A stretch of 64,000 nucleotides of DNA from Armatimonadota bacterium (GCA_016223145.1 JACRPN010000004.1:1-64000), one strand, 5' to 3'. Shown: positions 29,664-39,405, numbered from the stretch's first letter. Translations and numbers: made by a program. The notes: generated by a model not told the origin, from the sequence alone.

Positions 29664-31631
29664 GTGAAGGCCCGGAACCTAAGCCGTCTACCTGACGAAA
29701 AAATCGAACTCAGATTGCTGGGCACGCCAGACGTGCGAATCGGCAATCGGTCCGTCACTCAATTTGGCTCCAAGCATGTGCCCGGGCTATTGGCGCTCTT
29801 GGCCTGCCACAACGAACCCGTCACGAGGGCCAGGATTTGCACGCATTTCTGGCCCGACCATTCATCTGCAGACGCACTTCACAACTTGCGTCAAGCTCTC
29901 CTTAGCGTCCGCAAGCTCGTGGGGAGCCGGGCCATTCATGCGGACAGAGGCGCGATCGGCCTCACCGAATTGGTCCAGTCGGACATCCAAAAGGTCCTAA
30001 AGATGGAGGACGCGCTTCTTGGGCCGCATGAGAAGCTCGCAGCAGCGAGAACCGCTGCGGACCTGGCTCGCGGCGAACTGCTGGAGGGCCAGGAAGAAGA
30101 ATGGCTGCTCCCCTATCGGATTCGCTGCGGACAGGCTGCCATACAGGCGATCTTGCTCGTCGGCGAGAGTTGGCTTAACGATGACGCCGAACTCTCCTTG
30201 GTTTACGCCTGCAGAGCCATTGCCCTCGACCCCTACTTGGAAGCACCACGAAACCTTAAGGTCCGTGCCTTAAGACTGCTCGGCCGCGACGTGGACGCTC
30301 TGCGCGAGCGACGGGAATTCGAGGCGCTCCTTCATTCGGAACTCGGCATCGAGGTCCCCGAAATCGCACCCATTGCGTTTGCCCATGAGCCGGAGCATGC
30401 GTCCTCGGCGAGTTCGGCGCAAGCGCAAGGCTGCCCGTGCGCCGAGGCGATTGAGCTGCTCCTCGCTCGGGGCAAGCCCCGCGAGGCGGCGGAGCTTTCG
30501 TTGACGCTCGTTCCCTATTGGGTCGAAGCAGGCCAGATCGAAGGCGGGATCGCGGTGGCAAGATCCGTTCTTCAAGGAGCGACGAACGATCCAGAGGCCC
30601 CTCACCGCCCCCTTGCATGGCTCAGCATTGCCATGCTGCTTCAAGCACAGGGCCAGCTTTTTGATGCCAGCGCTGCCCTCAATGAGCTGCCGAGCCAAGG
30701 GTTGGACCTTCACCACCAGATTCGCACGCACATCTTGAGGTCTCGGATCGCACTCCTTGCTTTGCGCCCGACCTTAGCGGCCGAGTCCGCCCAGCGGGCG
30801 CTCCGCTTGGCAAAGGCCGGGCGCTTCCCTTCCATCGCAATCGAAGCCTACGATGTTGCGTCGAACATCGCGCTCTGTGATGAGCGCTATGGCTTGGCGG
30901 ATCAATATGCCAAGGAAGGAGCCAGGCTCGCAGAACAGCAATTGGATGTCGATATGCAGGCCAAGGCCATCGGATTTCAGGCTCTGATCTGCCTTCGGCA
31001 AGGCAATACCGCCAGGGGGTCCGCCTTGGCCCAGAAAGGCCTAAGGCTCCTCGAAGGCAGAGTGGCCGCTCAAGCCCTCGCCACCCGCACTTGGCTGTTT
31101 CGAATTTTGGAGGAAGCCGGCGCAGAGGAAGCTGCTCTCGCCGGATACGAATCCTGCATCAGGGCCTTGAAGCGAGCCGCACTGCCTTTCCGCCTTGCCG
31201 TTGCGCTGACCTACTATGGCGATCTATTGTGCCGTCGCGGGAAGTTCGACCAGGCGATCACTCATCACAAGGCAGCTCTGGAGATTCGCGAGGGCCTAAG
31301 CGATGCGGTTGGCGTCGCAACTTCTCTTCGAGGAATCGGAAACGCTGCCCTCTTCTTGGGCGAATTCGACGAGGCACAAAAGGCGCTTGGCAGAAGCCTA
31401 AGGATCTTTCTGCAGAACCAGTCGGCGGACGGCGAGGCAAGCGTAATGCTGTTGATGGCTCGGCTAGCTCTCGCAAGGGGTCGACGGGACCAGGCTTTCA
31501 ACCTGGCGTCACGAGCTCGGGACCTTCTGATGGGCCTATCCATGACGTCCCTTCAGGCGATCGGCGCGCTCGGACATTCGCTGCCCCAGGAAGCCGATTC
31601 CCTTGTTGCGGACTTAAGTCCGCAAAAGTAA
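29664..31631 (+). CDS. SARP-type transcriptional activator: winged helix, BTAD and TPR repeats
   Basis: A 655-residue regulator. The N-terminus (about 12-100) is an OmpR-like winged helix of the SARP class (IELRLLGTPDVRIGNR, CTHFWPDHSSADALHNLRQALLSVRKLVG), then the BTAD helical domain to about 235 (YRIRCGQAAIQAILLVGE, SLVYACRAIALDPYLEAP, LRERREFEALLHSELGIEVP). From about 255 to the end there are many TPR-like helix pairs (HHKAALEIREGLSDAVGVA, AQKALGRSLRIFL). There is no NB-ARC ATPase module, unlike AfsR. The GTG at 29664 begins the fold; an earlier in-frame start lies inside purK. The lipoprotein gene 109 nt downstream is a possible target. Confidence 0.85.
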   Translation: MKARNLSRLPDEKIELRLLGTPDVRIGNRSVTQFGSKHVPGLLALLACHNEPVTRARICTHFWPDHSSADALHNLRQALLSVRKLVGSRAIHADRGAIGLTELVQSDIQKVLKMEDALLGPHEKLAAARTAADLARGELLEGQEEEWLLPYRIRCGQAAIQAILLVGESWLNDDAELSLVYACRAIALDPYLEAPRNLKVRALRLLGRDVDALRERREFEALLHSELGIEVPEIAPIAFAHEPEHASSASSAQAQGCPCAEAIELLLARGKPREAAELSLTLVPYWVEAGQIEGGIAVARSVLQGATNDPEAPHRPLAWLSIAMLLQAQGQLFDASAALNELPSQGLDLHHQIRTHILRSRIALLALRPTLAAESAQRALRLAKAGRFPSIAIEAYDVASNIALCDERYGLADQYAKEGARLAEQQLDVDMQAKAIGFQALICLRQGNTARGSALAQKGLRLLEGRVAAQALATRTWLFRILEEAGAEEAALAGYESCIRALKRAALPFRLAVALTYYGDLLCRRGKFDQAITHHKAALEIREGLSDAVGVATSLRGIGNAALFLGEFDEAQKALGRSLRIFLQNQSADGEASVMLLMARLALARGRRDQAFNLASRARDLLMGLSMTSLQAIGALGHSLPQEADSLVADLSPQK

Positions 31632-31740
31632 ACCACGAAGCCCCGATATTCGGTTTCGGGATTATTGACGATCCCTTGACGGTCGCTGTGCAGAATGCAA
31701 CGAAATTCCCGGATGGTCCGGGAAGTCGGAGCAAAACTTC

Positions 31741-34014
31741 ATGAAGACCCATGAGTTCCTTTTCAAGGCATTCGCCTTGTGCGCCGTTCTCGGATCCCTG
31801 TTGCTGACAGGCTGCAACGGCAAGTTCCCCGGCCGACGTGGCTCAGACCTGAACGGCTTCACGCTTAGGGCAGGCGTGATCGACCTCGACAAGACCGGAA
31901 CGGACGTTGACTCCGTCACGAGTTCGACCGTTGTCCTGAGAAATGGGCCTGCTGTCGTCCCGGGCAACATTATCGTGCACAACGAACTTGGCCCCAAGCG
32001 TTTTGTAAGGAAGGTGGTCAGCGCCGACACGGTCGGTGACATGACGACTGTTCAAACCTCGGAAGCCGGCCTCGAAGACGTGTTTGCTACCGCGAACATC
32101 TCGCAACACGTGCCGTTTACGACGGATGACCTCTTGAAACTTCAGCCCGCTGCGCCTGGCGTGACCTTCTCGGCTCCCGGAAAGTCTCGATCGAAGGGCA
32201 GCGGGGCATCGCGAGGCGATGGCGGCATCGACATTGTCCTGGCCAACTTCCGGCTGAACAACGATAGCGACGAACCGATCGTGCGAGTGGATGGCAAAGT
32301 CCACCTGAACGCCGGGATCGAAACACGCCTTGACAAGAGCCTGATATCGGTGAATGAGTTCTATGTGGCTCCGTTTGTGGATATCGATGGTTCGCTGTCG
32401 GCCCAAGGGAAACTCTCAGGCTCTTTCGTTAGGGAGTTTCCCGTTTCACTGAACGTGAGCATTCCGGTGACGGCGCTTGGCCCCCTGGGAATCAACTGCG
32501 ACGTTCAACTGATGATGCGGCTGGAGGGGAGCTTCGATGCCCAAGGCCAGTTCGTTCTTAAGGCGGGCGTTCACGCTCGCGCCGGCGTACGGTACATGGC
32601 ATCCGGAGGGTGGCAACTCATCAACGAGTTCACCCCCACTCTAAAGATCAAGCCGCCTACCTATCGCGGCGCCTTGGAGATGGGAGTGAGCCTGGTTCGG
32701 CCAAAGGTCGCCGCCAGTGTTCTCGGCATCGGCGAACTTCACGTGACTGCCGACGTGGTAAAGGCTCTGGCAAGAGTCAGCTATCAAAGCGCTCCCGTAC
32801 CCGGATTCCTGGTCGAAGGACTCGCGGACTTTGGCTTCTCTGCAGGCGGCAGCCTCAAGATCGGCCCCGTTACACTTTGGGAGCAGCAGAAGGACTTCAA
32901 TCTGGGCTCGTTCCAGATCATGCAGCCCTTCCTTCTGCAGGATCTCGGGCCCAAAGACACCTACGTTGCCTTTTGTGATCCGACACTGCACACCATACAC
33001 GCCCGAGACGGGGACGGGTCAAACGACCGAGTCCTTGTTAGCTCGGCCAATTTCGTCTACTCGCCCAACGTCTCCAACAGCACCGGCATGCTCTGCTTCG
33101 CACAGTTCAACGCACAGGGCCGCGGCGAAATCTGGGTGGCAAACCGCGACGGGTCCGGACAGCGAAGGATCACGGACGGCACGCTCTCCGTGAACCACCT
33201 GCAATGGGACCCCACGGGGTCGGAGATCGCGTTTGATGCCACCGGCGCCAACGGCGTGAAGCAGATCTATGTGGTCAACGTCGCCAGCGGGAGCATACGA
33301 CAGCTCACGGCCGACACCACCGCCTCGAGAATCCCTTGCTGGACACCCGATGGCGAGTCCATCTACTTCGAGAAGACCACCGCCAGCTCCAAGAAGGCTA
33401 TCGCGAAGACCTACAGTGCCTTTCCGTCGTTCACCTATGTGTTGGTCAACGACACCATCGACTATGCCGAGCCCAGCCTGAGTCCAAACGGATTGATGCT
33501 AGCCGTCTTGCGCGGTGGTTCAGAGATCGTCATTTGTGACCAGTTCGGTATGGATGAGCGCTTGGTGTTTGGCGACCCGCATCTCTCCAGACCCACCTTT
33601 AGCCCCGACGGATTGCGCCTGCTGCTGCAATACAACTTGCCGGGCAGCGTGTATGTTCAGTCATATGACTTGTATGGCGGAAACGTGATCGACTTCGGCC
33701 TCGGAATGCAGCCCAGCTGGGGGATGAGCAAGTTACCCGGCCGGGGGAACAGCCTTGCAGGAATGCCCCCGGGGCCGAATCCTGACGCGGCCGAGGGCAG
33801 GAGGAAACCCTCCTGCCCTGTCGAACACTTGATCGTGTGGCGGCGAAGTCATTCGCAACCACGAGGATCTTCACAGAGATTGCCGTTCATAGCGGGCGGC
33901 AGAAGTAAACCGAGGTATTTGGAACTCCCTGCTTTCCGTGCCTGTCCTAGCGGGGGTCCGTTGGGCTTGGAGGTGATAGAACAATGCTTAAGGAATTCAA
34001 AGAGTTTGCCGTGA
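31741..34014 (+). CDS. Lipoprotein with TolB-like WD40 beta-propeller; aberrant 3' tail
   Basis: A 757-codon frame. Residues 1-25 are a lipoprotein signal ([15 protein letters not shown], lipobox LTGC). About 30-400 is a beta-rich domain of unknown type. About 410-660 has TolB/PD40 propeller repeats ([75 protein letters not shown]). Propeller sequence ends at about LGMQPSWGM (33725). The remaining 95 codons are Pro/Arg/Ser-rich, cross a perfect 11-bp hairpin (33794-33819), and run into the first 10 codons of mscL. This suggests the original stop was lost and the tail is read-through of the intergenic region. Confidence 0.82.
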   Translation: MKTHEFLFKAFALCAVLGSLLLTGCNGKFPGRRGSDLNGFTLRAGVIDLDKTGTDVDSVTSSTVVLRNGPAVVPGNIIVHNELGPKRFVRKVVSADTVGDMTTVQTSEAGLEDVFATANISQHVPFTTDDLLKLQPAAPGVTFSAPGKSRSKGSGASRGDGGIDIVLANFRLNNDSDEPIVRVDGKVHLNAGIETRLDKSLISVNEFYVAPFVDIDGSLSAQGKLSGSFVREFPVSLNVSIPVTALGPLGINCDVQLMMRLEGSFDAQGQFVLKAGVHARAGVRYMASGGWQLINEFTPTLKIKPPTYRGALEMGVSLVRPKVAASVLGIGELHVTADVVKALARVSYQSAPVPGFLVEGLADFGFSAGGSLKIGPVTLWEQQKDFNLGSFQIMQPFLLQDLGPKDTYVAFCDPTLHTIHARDGDGSNDRVLVSSANFVYSPNVSNSTGMLCFAQFNAQGRGEIWVANRDGSGQRRITDGTLSVNHLQWDPTGSEIAFDATGANGVKQIYVVNVASGSIRQLTADTTASRIPCWTPDGESIYFEKTTASSKKAIAKTYSAFPSFTYVLVNDTIDYAEPSLSPNGLMLAVLRGGSEIVICDQFGMDERLVFGDPHLSRPTFSPDGLRLLLQYNLPGSVYVQSYDLYGGNVIDFGLGMQPSWGMSKLPGRGNSLAGMPPGPNPDAAEGRRKPSCPVEHLIVWRRSHSQPRGSSQRLPFIAGGRSKPRYLELPAFRACPSGGPLGLEVIEQCLRNSKSLP
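33794..33819. terminator. Perfect 11-bp hairpin between lipoprotein propeller and mscL
   Basis: agggcaggagg-aaac-cctcctgccct is a strong stem without a following T-run. It would fit a factor-assisted terminator or a REP-like repeat, and it lies inside the extended lipoprotein frame. Confidence 0.5.
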
Positions 34015-34412
34015 AGGGCAACATGATCGATCTCGCCATAGGCGTGGTCATTGGGGCGGCTTTCGGGGGCATCGTCGCTTCATTTGTCAAAGACATCGTT
34101 ACGCCGCCCATTGGGCTGCTGATGGGAAAGGTGGACTTTGCCAATCTATTTGTGACCCTTAGCCCAGGAGCGCAAGCGCCAGAGAATGCCACGCTGGAAG
34201 CCGCTCAGAAGTCGGGCGCCGTGACCCTCAATTACGGTCTCTTCCTCAATGCGGCCGTCAACTTCATCATCGTTGCGTTTGCCGTGTTCTTCGTGGTGAA
34301 AGCCATCAACAAGATGAAGCGCGAGGCGCCGCCGGCGCCGGAAGCTCCCGCCGAGCCTTCGAATGAAGAGAAGCTGCTGGGTGAGATTCGCGACCTCTTG
34401 AAGTCAAAATAG
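33984..34412 (+). CDS. mscL: Large-conductance mechanosensitive channel
   Basis: A 142-residue channel that opens under membrane tension in hypo-osmotic shock. [20 protein letters not shown] is the N-terminal amphipathic helix and start of TM1, [19 protein letters not shown] the gate region, a periplasmic loop follows, TM2 is [20 protein letters not shown], and a charged C-terminal helix ([15 protein letters not shown]) closes it. It has one of the few strong Shine-Dalgarno sequences in the window (ggaggtgat, 33968-33976), in contrast to the leaderless genes. Confidence 0.96.
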   Translation: MLKEFKEFAVKGNMIDLAIGVVIGAAFGGIVASFVKDIVTPPIGLLMGKVDFANLFVTLSPGAQAPENATLEAAQKSGAVTLNYGLFLNAAVNFIIVAFAVFFVVKAINKMKREAPPAPEAPAEPSNEEKLLGEIRDLLKSK

Positions 34413-34416
34413 CCCC

Positions 34417-35640
34417 GTGAAACGGGCGATTGTGATTGTGCTCGATGGCGTGGGAGCCGGGTTCGCCCCCGACTCCCACGAGTTCGGCGACGTCGGCGAA
34501 CCCTCGACCTTGAGGCACGTGTGGGACGCGGCCGGCGGATTTTCTGCGCCGTACCTTGCCGAGATCGGATTCCTTGCGGCAGGCGGGATCCCTGCAGCAG
34601 AAATCGCACTTCACGGCCTCGCCTCCCTCACCGACTCACCGTCTCACCGTCTCCACGACTCACCGTCTCACCCTCTCACCCCCTCACTCCCCCTTTCCAG
34701 CTGGGCCCGCCTCCAGCCTCTATCCAAGGGCGGCAAGGACTCGGTCACGGGGCACTGGGAAATGATGGGCGTCGTGCTAGGCGAGCGCTTTCCAACCTAT
34801 CCGAACGGTTTCCCGATTCCACTTCTCAAGGAGTTCGAAGCAGCGATCGGCACGCAGACGCTTGGAAACTGCCCCGCCAGCGGGACTGAGATCATCGCTC
34901 GGCTCGGCAAACTCCACGTCGAGACAGGATTCCCCATCGTCTATACCAGCGCCGACAGTGTGTTCCAGATCGCGTGCCATGAGGCGGTGGTGCCCGTGGC
35001 ACAGCTTTACGAATGGTGCCTGACTGCGCGCAGGCTCTGCGTACCTCCGGATGGCGTTCAGCGCGTGATCGCCAGGCCGTTTGTTGGAGACCCCGAATCG
35101 GGGTTCACAAGAACCGACAACCGCAAGGACTTCCCGATGACGCCGCCCCGCAACCTGGCGGATGAGATCGGAGACGTCTTCGGCATCGGGGTCGTTCCCG
35201 AACTCTTCGGGGGCAGGGGGTTTCGGCAAGTTCGACGCACCCAGAACAACGCCGAGCACGCCGAGATGCTCTGGGGGGCGCTGGAAACCGATGCGCGGTT
35301 CATCTTCGCCAACTTTGAGGACACCGACATGCGCTACGGGCATCGAAACGACCCACAGGGCTTCGCGCGCTGCCTGGAGGAGTTCGATCGGGAAGTTCTC
35401 GGCCCCCTGATCGGCAAACTGACACCCGACGACTTGCTGATCTTGACCGCGGACCACGGAAACGACCCCACCGACGCTTCGACCGATCACACGCGTGAGT
35501 ACGTGCCGGGTGTGGCTGTAGGCGCGACGGCGCCGGGAGAAAACCCTCTGGGGGACATCGAGGGCTTCGCAACAATCGGCCGCACGGTCGCCGCACACCT
35601 GGGCATTGCCGGATACGAGGGACCGATCCTCCTGGATTGA
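34417..35640 (+). CDS. deoB: Phosphopentomutase
   Basis: A 407-residue alkaline-phosphatase-superfamily mutase interconverting ribose or deoxyribose 1- and 5-phosphates in nucleoside salvage. VIVLDGVGAG holds the first metal Asp, GGKDSVTGHWEMMG contains the phosphorylated Thr region, FANFEDTDMRYGHRND and ILTADHGNDPTDASTDHTRE hold the remaining metal ligands. GTG start, 4 nt after the mscL stop. Residues about 66-97 (DSPSHRLHDSPSHPLTPSLP) are encoded by caccgtct-type repeats and precede the conserved GKD segment; they look like an in-frame low-complexity insertion in the surface loop. Confidence 0.93.
   Translation: MKRAIVIVLDGVGAGFAPDSHEFGDVGEPSTLRHVWDAAGGFSAPYLAEIGFLAAGGIPAAEIALHGLASLTDSPSHRLHDSPSHPLTPSLPLSSWARLQPLSKGGKDSVTGHWEMMGVVLGERFPTYPNGFPIPLLKEFEAAIGTQTLGNCPASGTEIIARLGKLHVETGFPIVYTSADSVFQIACHEAVVPVAQLYEWCLTARRLCVPPDGVQRVIARPFVGDPESGFTRTDNRKDFPMTPPRNLADEIGDVFGIGVVPELFGGRGFRQVRRTQNNAEHAEMLWGALETDARFIFANFEDTDMRYGHRNDPQGFARCLEEFDREVLGPLIGKLTPDDLLILTADHGNDPTDASTDHTREYVPGVAVGATAPGENPLGDIEGFATIGRTVAAHLGIAGYEGPILLD
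34617..34704. repeat. In-frame low-complexity insertion in deoB
   Basis: Repeats of actcaccgtctcacc and variants, strongly pyrimidine-biased, without a shift of frame. This is one-sided (no clear complementary arm), unlike the dGTPase-gene block. Confidence 0.6.
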
Positions 35641-35772
35641 GCCAATCGTCAGATTTGCGCATTCTGGCGATTCCATGCCCCAGATACCGATACATTTCTG
35701 TCAGGATATCCTTGAACAGGGATCATCAGAATTGTCAAAAACTTGAACTCCCAAGCTCGCAGAATCTTTACC

Positions 35773-36585
35773 ATGCGAGCAAGAAAAGCCTTCACCCTCA
35801 TCGAGCTGCTCGTGGTGATTGCCATCATCGCGATCCTGGCCGCGATCCTCTTCCCCGTCTTCGCGGCCGCCAAGAACGCAGGAAAGAAGACCGTCAGCAT
35901 CAGCAACATGCGCCAGATCGGCATGGCCAGCATGATGTATCTGAACGACTACGACGACTCAACCCCCGCGCTCTACTATTACGACGCGAACAACCTGACG
36001 ATCCCCTCGACGCAGGGCTTCTACTACTGGCCGGTGCTCCTCCTTCCCTACACCACCAATGAGAGCATCTTCCTTTGCCCGAACGATCGCGCCGACGACC
36101 CCGCCCTCGTCGACAGCCAGGGCCGTGGACGCTTCGACCAAAACAACGAGCTCCACTACTACATCATGGGCGCCAACCCCAGCTACGGGTTCAACTACCG
36201 CTACCTGAACCGACAGATCATGGGCCAAGACCCGAACGGCACCAACCCCACGCCCTACTACTTCACGGGCCTTTCGGCGACCTCGCTGAGCGCCCCGGCC
36301 TCGACGGTCATGTTCGCCGAAGCCACGATGAAGGACAAGACCCGCCCCGGCGGCAGCACGGTCGTTTCGGCGATCGGTTACTCCCGCATCGAGCCGCCCA
36401 GCCGATGGGTGGGCGTGTGGCCCGATGCCCGAAGCCAAGGACAGCTCTGGCCCAGGTTCAGCAAGGACCAGGTGATCGTGACCTGGCTGGACGGCCACGC
36501 CAAGGTCCGCGCGGTCAACCAGCTCAAGGTGGACAGCACGGACGTCGCGATCAAGGACAAATATTGGAACGGCAACGCAGAATAG
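35773..36585 (+). CDS. Prepilin-like secreted protein with N-methylation motif
   Basis: A 270-residue type IV pilin/type II pseudopilin-like protein. The N-terminus MRARKAFTLIELLVVIAIIA is a textbook prepilin leader with cleavage before FTLIE and E at +5. The mature body has MRQIGMASMMYLNDYD, a Cys-containing YTTNESIFLCPND segment and the late TWLDGHAKV motif shared by the large DUF1559/prepilin-like families of Planctomycetota and Armatimonadota. It is probably assembled or displayed through a type II/IV-pilus machine. ATG 35773 is preferred, with CAGAAT 7 nt upstream. It is followed by a GC hairpin. Confidence 0.9.
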   Translation: MRARKAFTLIELLVVIAIIAILAAILFPVFAAAKNAGKKTVSISNMRQIGMASMMYLNDYDDSTPALYYYDANNLTIPSTQGFYYWPVLLLPYTTNESIFLCPNDRADDPALVDSQGRGRFDQNNELHYYIMGANPSYGFNYRYLNRQIMGQDPNGTNPTPYYFTGLSATSLSAPASTVMFAEATMKDKTRPGGSTVVSAIGYSRIEPPSRWVGVWPDARSQGQLWPRFSKDQVIVTWLDGHAKVRAVNQLKVDSTDVAIKDKYWNGNAE

Positions 36586-36669
36586 CCTGCGCTTGACTCT
36601 CATCGAAGGGTCATCGAACGACTGACACTCCTCCCAAGAACGACTAACTCGGACACTCCTCCCTCACCG

Positions 36670-36695
36670 GAAGCCCGGCCCCCGCGCCGGGCTTC
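36670..36695 (+). terminator. GC-rich hairpin after the pseudopilin gene
   Basis: gaagcccggc-ccccgc-gccgggcttc is a perfect 10-bp stem about 85 nt past the stop, with no T-run after it. It is preceded by a direct repeat gacactcctccc at 36624 and 36652. Confidence 0.65.
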
Positions 36696-36699
36696 TGGG

Positions 36700-36870
36700 T
36701 GTATGGAGGTGCAAGGTGAAGGGTGTTGGGTGTAGGGTGTGGGGTCCGGGGTTTTGGGGTGCGGGGGCCTCTCACCTCGCACCCTCGGGGAGAGGCGGTA
36801 AACGCAGTGAACCGGGTGAGGGGGATGGAGACCGAGAACTCGTTACGGGGTCCGGTGTCTCGGACCTAAG
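36700..36870. repeat. G-rich low-complexity block with inverted ends, upstream of Rhs module A
   Basis: Stuttering gggtgt/ggggt units. gaggtgcaaggtgaa near 36705-36720 pairs with ctcacctcgcaccctc near 36771-36786. No gene is visible. It ends where Rhs coding sequence begins abruptly, as if it replaced the rest of the rhs gene. Confidence 0.5.
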
Positions 36871-37272
36871 GCGCAGACCGCCTACACCAACAACCACCCC
36901 GCCACGCGCAGAGCCAGAGCACGCTATCTCTACGACCCCGCAGGCAGGGCCAACGCCGTCGAGCATTATTGGGACGCCTATTCGGGCGGAAGCTACACCT
37001 CGACCAAGCTCCTCAAGCAGGATTACGCTTACGACAGCACGACCCGCCTTAGGACGGGCACAACCTGGAAGCATGGGGCGTCTGGCTCCTGGACGACCGA
37101 CCGAACCGAATACTATGGGTATGATTCGGCTCTGGACTACCTCACGAGCGTAGATTATAACGATGGCCTTTCCAACGAGTACCAGACTTGGACCTACGAC
37201 GATGCCGGCAACAGGGCCAGCGATTCCACCTTCTCAGGCGGAGGAACCTGGACGTACGACAACCTCAATCGC
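36871..37272 (+). pseudogene. 5'-truncated Rhs YD-repeat coding sequence of module A
   Basis: Reads in the same frame as the module A gene: AYTNNHPATRRARARYLYDP, then RTEYYGYDSALDYLTSVDYNDG and WTYDDAGNRASDSTFSGG. It aligns with the middle of the larger module D protein (41425-43143). There is no ATG, GTG or TTG in frame before 37273, and the reading frame upstream of 36820 is closed. The secretion-related N-terminal part is therefore missing. Confidence 0.7.
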
Positions 37273-38340
37273 ATGACCGCGAGCGCCGGCGGCTACACGT
37301 ACACAAACGATGTCCTTGGTAACCGGACCGACCGGGACAAGTCGGGCTACCTTGGGACTGACTACCACTGGGACGCCCTAAACCGGATGACGTATTACAC
37401 CGAAGGCATCGGGCACGACGATTACGCCTATAGAGCCGATGGGATGCGGATCTGGAAGAACCATGCCTCAGGTATGGTCCATGAGGAGGGTGAGCCGGAC
37501 CCAGGGATCGACTATATCTCGCAGTATTACTACGACGGACAGATGCAAGTGGAGAACTACGAGGCTCACTCCAACAACACGGCTCTGCTGACGAAATACG
37601 GGATCGGCGCCCGTGGCATCGACTACATGGAAACGTACAACGGGAGCACAACGACGGTAGGCTTCCCGATCTACGACGGCCATGGCAATATGATCGCCAC
37701 GATTGGAAGGTCTGCCTCTTCGCCTTATTACTCCACAGGCGATGCGAGGGAGTACGACGTTTGGGGCAAGATCCGGTCTGGCAACACCACCGGCGACCCG
37801 AAGAACCGCTATTGTGCGAATCTCGGGCATCCCACGGATGATGAAAGCGGCCTCATCTACATGCGGGCGAGGTACTACGAGCCTTGGACGGGGAGGTTTG
37901 TAAGTGAGGATCCGGCTCGCGACGGATTCAACTATTTCGTCTACGGTGATTCCAATCCAGTCTCAGGAGTTGATCCGAACGGTAAGGCGTTCGTACTTGA
38001 CTCATTTCTGGACTGGGTGTTTGCTATAGGTATCGGAGCTGCAATGTATGGTGGCATTAAGGAAGCCATCGTGGAGTCAGACCGTGGCACGGGGAACCTG
38101 AGCCCAGCTCGCATTCTCGGAAAGGCGGTTCAGAACGGTCTGTTTACTTCGGTGTCCATGCTTCTCGGAAAGGTATGGATCACAGAAACGGCGGCTTTGC
38201 TGAACCTTGCAAGGAGTAAAGCTGATGCTTGGATTGCTGTCTTCGTGTCGGCAGTCTATGCCGTCACAATTGCTACGTTCATCGCGATGATTGACTCCGA
38301 AATGGATAAACTGATAGATCAATGGGCACCAAATCCGTAA
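37273..38340 (+). CDS. Rhs module A: core end plus membrane-type C-terminal domain
   Basis: 355 residues from the first available ATG. Core: YTNDVLGNRTDRD, HWDALNRMTYY, YDGQMQVENYEAHSNN, FPIYDGHGNMIATIGRS, GLIYMRARYYEPWTGRFVSEDP and the boundary NPVSGVDPNG. The variable C-terminal domain (about 235-355) has two hydrophobic stretches (FLDWVFAIGIGAAMYGG and WIAVFVSAVYAVTIATFIAMI), so it may act on membranes rather than nucleic acids. It overlaps the next gene by 19 nt. No known toxin fold is recognised. The DNA of the C-terminal part is visibly richer in A+T than the core. Without an N-terminal export region it is probably not secreted in this form. Confidence 0.8.
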   Translation: MTASAGGYTYTNDVLGNRTDRDKSGYLGTDYHWDALNRMTYYTEGIGHDDYAYRADGMRIWKNHASGMVHEEGEPDPGIDYISQYYYDGQMQVENYEAHSNNTALLTKYGIGARGIDYMETYNGSTTTVGFPIYDGHGNMIATIGRSASSPYYSTGDAREYDVWGKIRSGNTTGDPKNRYCANLGHPTDDESGLIYMRARYYEPWTGRFVSEDPARDGFNYFVYGDSNPVSGVDPNGKAFVLDSFLDWVFAIGIGAAMYGGIKEAIVESDRGTGNLSPARILGKAVQNGLFTSVSMLLGKVWITETAALLNLARSKADAWIAVFVSAVYAVTIATFIAMIDSEMDKLIDQWAPNP

Positions 38341-38666
38341 TTGCGCTGCACCTAACGATGCATGTAGTGGTCATCCTGGTTGCTATCTCAGCATGGCTCT
38401 TTCCGGGAGCTTCGTTGTTCCTGCACAAGACGGTGCGTGTGTTACTTGTTTTGTTGTGTTTTACTCAGTATGGGAGCTTTTTGTCCATAGGCGTGAGTCG
38501 CCTGTTTGCGATTGCAGCCTGCTTGCCGTTAGCAGTTGCGTACGCCTCTCTTATTGACGGAACGTCGAACACCATGATCCTGTTGATAGTTGGCGTTTGC
38601 CAAGCGATTCTTCTCACAGCACTGCTACTTCTCCAATGCAAGGGCGAACGTGCAACGAACCTATGA
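38322..38666 (+). CDS. Putative immunity protein of Rhs module A (four-span membrane protein)
   Basis: A 114-residue hydrophobic protein with about four membrane spans (IALHLTMHVVVILVAISAW, VRVLLVLLCFTQYG, LFAIAACLPLAVAYASL, MILLIVGVCQAILLTALLLL). Its ATG lies 19 nt inside the end of the Rhs gene, the normal arrangement of a toxin with its cognate immunity. A membrane immunity fits the membrane-type toxin domain. The role is inferred from position. Confidence 0.6.
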   Translation: MGTKSVIALHLTMHVVVILVAISAWLFPGASLFLHKTVRVLLVLLCFTQYGSFLSIGVSRLFAIAACLPLAVAYASLIDGTSNTMILLIVGVCQAILLTALLLLQCKGERATNL

Positions 38667-38674
38667 GCAAATGA

Positions 38675-39343
38675 ATGTGCTGGAGAATTGAGCACACCTA
38701 CCGGAATGACATCCTGGGAAACCGGCTTGACCGGAACTACGATCAATCCACCGGCGGAGCGATTTATGAGTGGGATGCCTTGAACCGAATGAAGATCACG
38801 GCCACCGTCTCGGCGGGGGCCCGGTACGAATATCGTGCCGACGGGATGCGCTATGAGAAGGTGGAGGGGTTGACGCTGAGCTGGATTCCTCCGGAGAACC
38901 CCTTCTTTGGTTCTGGGCACTACGACCAGAACTGGTCCCAAAACCTGCCCACCACCCGCTACTACTACGACGGCCAGATGGCGATGGAGGAGGACTACAA
39001 CAACTCCTCGACCTACACCACGACCAGGTACGGCATCGGTGCAAGAGGCATCGACTACATTTCGAAGTACGACGGCACGAACACCACCACAGGCTTCCCG
39101 ATCTACGACGGGCACGGCAATATGATTGCAACCATTGGACGATCCGCCTCTTCGCCTTACTATTCAGTCGGCGATTCCCGGGAATACGACGTCTGGGGCC
39201 GCATACGGGCAGGTAACACAACGGGCGACCCGAAGAACAGGTATTGCGCCAACCTGGGGCATCCAACGGACGATGAGTCCGGCTTGATCTACATGCGGGC
39301 TCGGGCTAGCCACCCTTCGGGTGGGCAATCAGAGGAAACGTAG
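38675..39343 (+). CDS. Rhs module B: core fragment truncated by repeat
   Basis: 222 residues of Rhs core only. It opens at HTYRNDILGNRLDRN, the same place as modules C, F and G, and continues through WDALNRMKITATVSAG, FFGSGHYDQNWSQNL, YGIGARGIDYISKYDG and GLIYMRAR. Exactly after RAR, where YYEP should follow, the separator repeat begins and supplies the last codons (ASHPSGGQSEET) and the stop. There is no toxin domain and no immunity gene. It looks like a cassette whose variable end was removed or exchanged. Confidence 0.75.
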   Translation: MCWRIEHTYRNDILGNRLDRNYDQSTGGAIYEWDALNRMKITATVSAGARYEYRADGMRYEKVEGLTLSWIPPENPFFGSGHYDQNWSQNLPTTRYYYDGQMAMEEDYNNSSTYTTTRYGIGARGIDYISKYDGTNTTTGFPIYDGHGNMIATIGRSASSPYYSVGDSREYDVWGRIRAGNTTGDPKNRYCANLGHPTDDESGLIYMRARASHPSGGQSEET

Positions 39344-39372
39344 ATTCGGGTGGCTGCAGTCGCAGACTGCTG
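39303..39372. repeat. Rhs-array separator repeat R1
   Basis: Two hairpins: ccaccc-ttc-gggtgg and, 34 nt on, gcagtc-gca-gactgc. Between them lie the near-constant words gcaatcagagga and ttcgggtggctgc. It ends module B's frame with a TAG. Confidence 0.85.
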
Positions 39373-39405
39373 TGATTGGAGTTGAGGACAAGCTTGCATA
39401 ATCCG

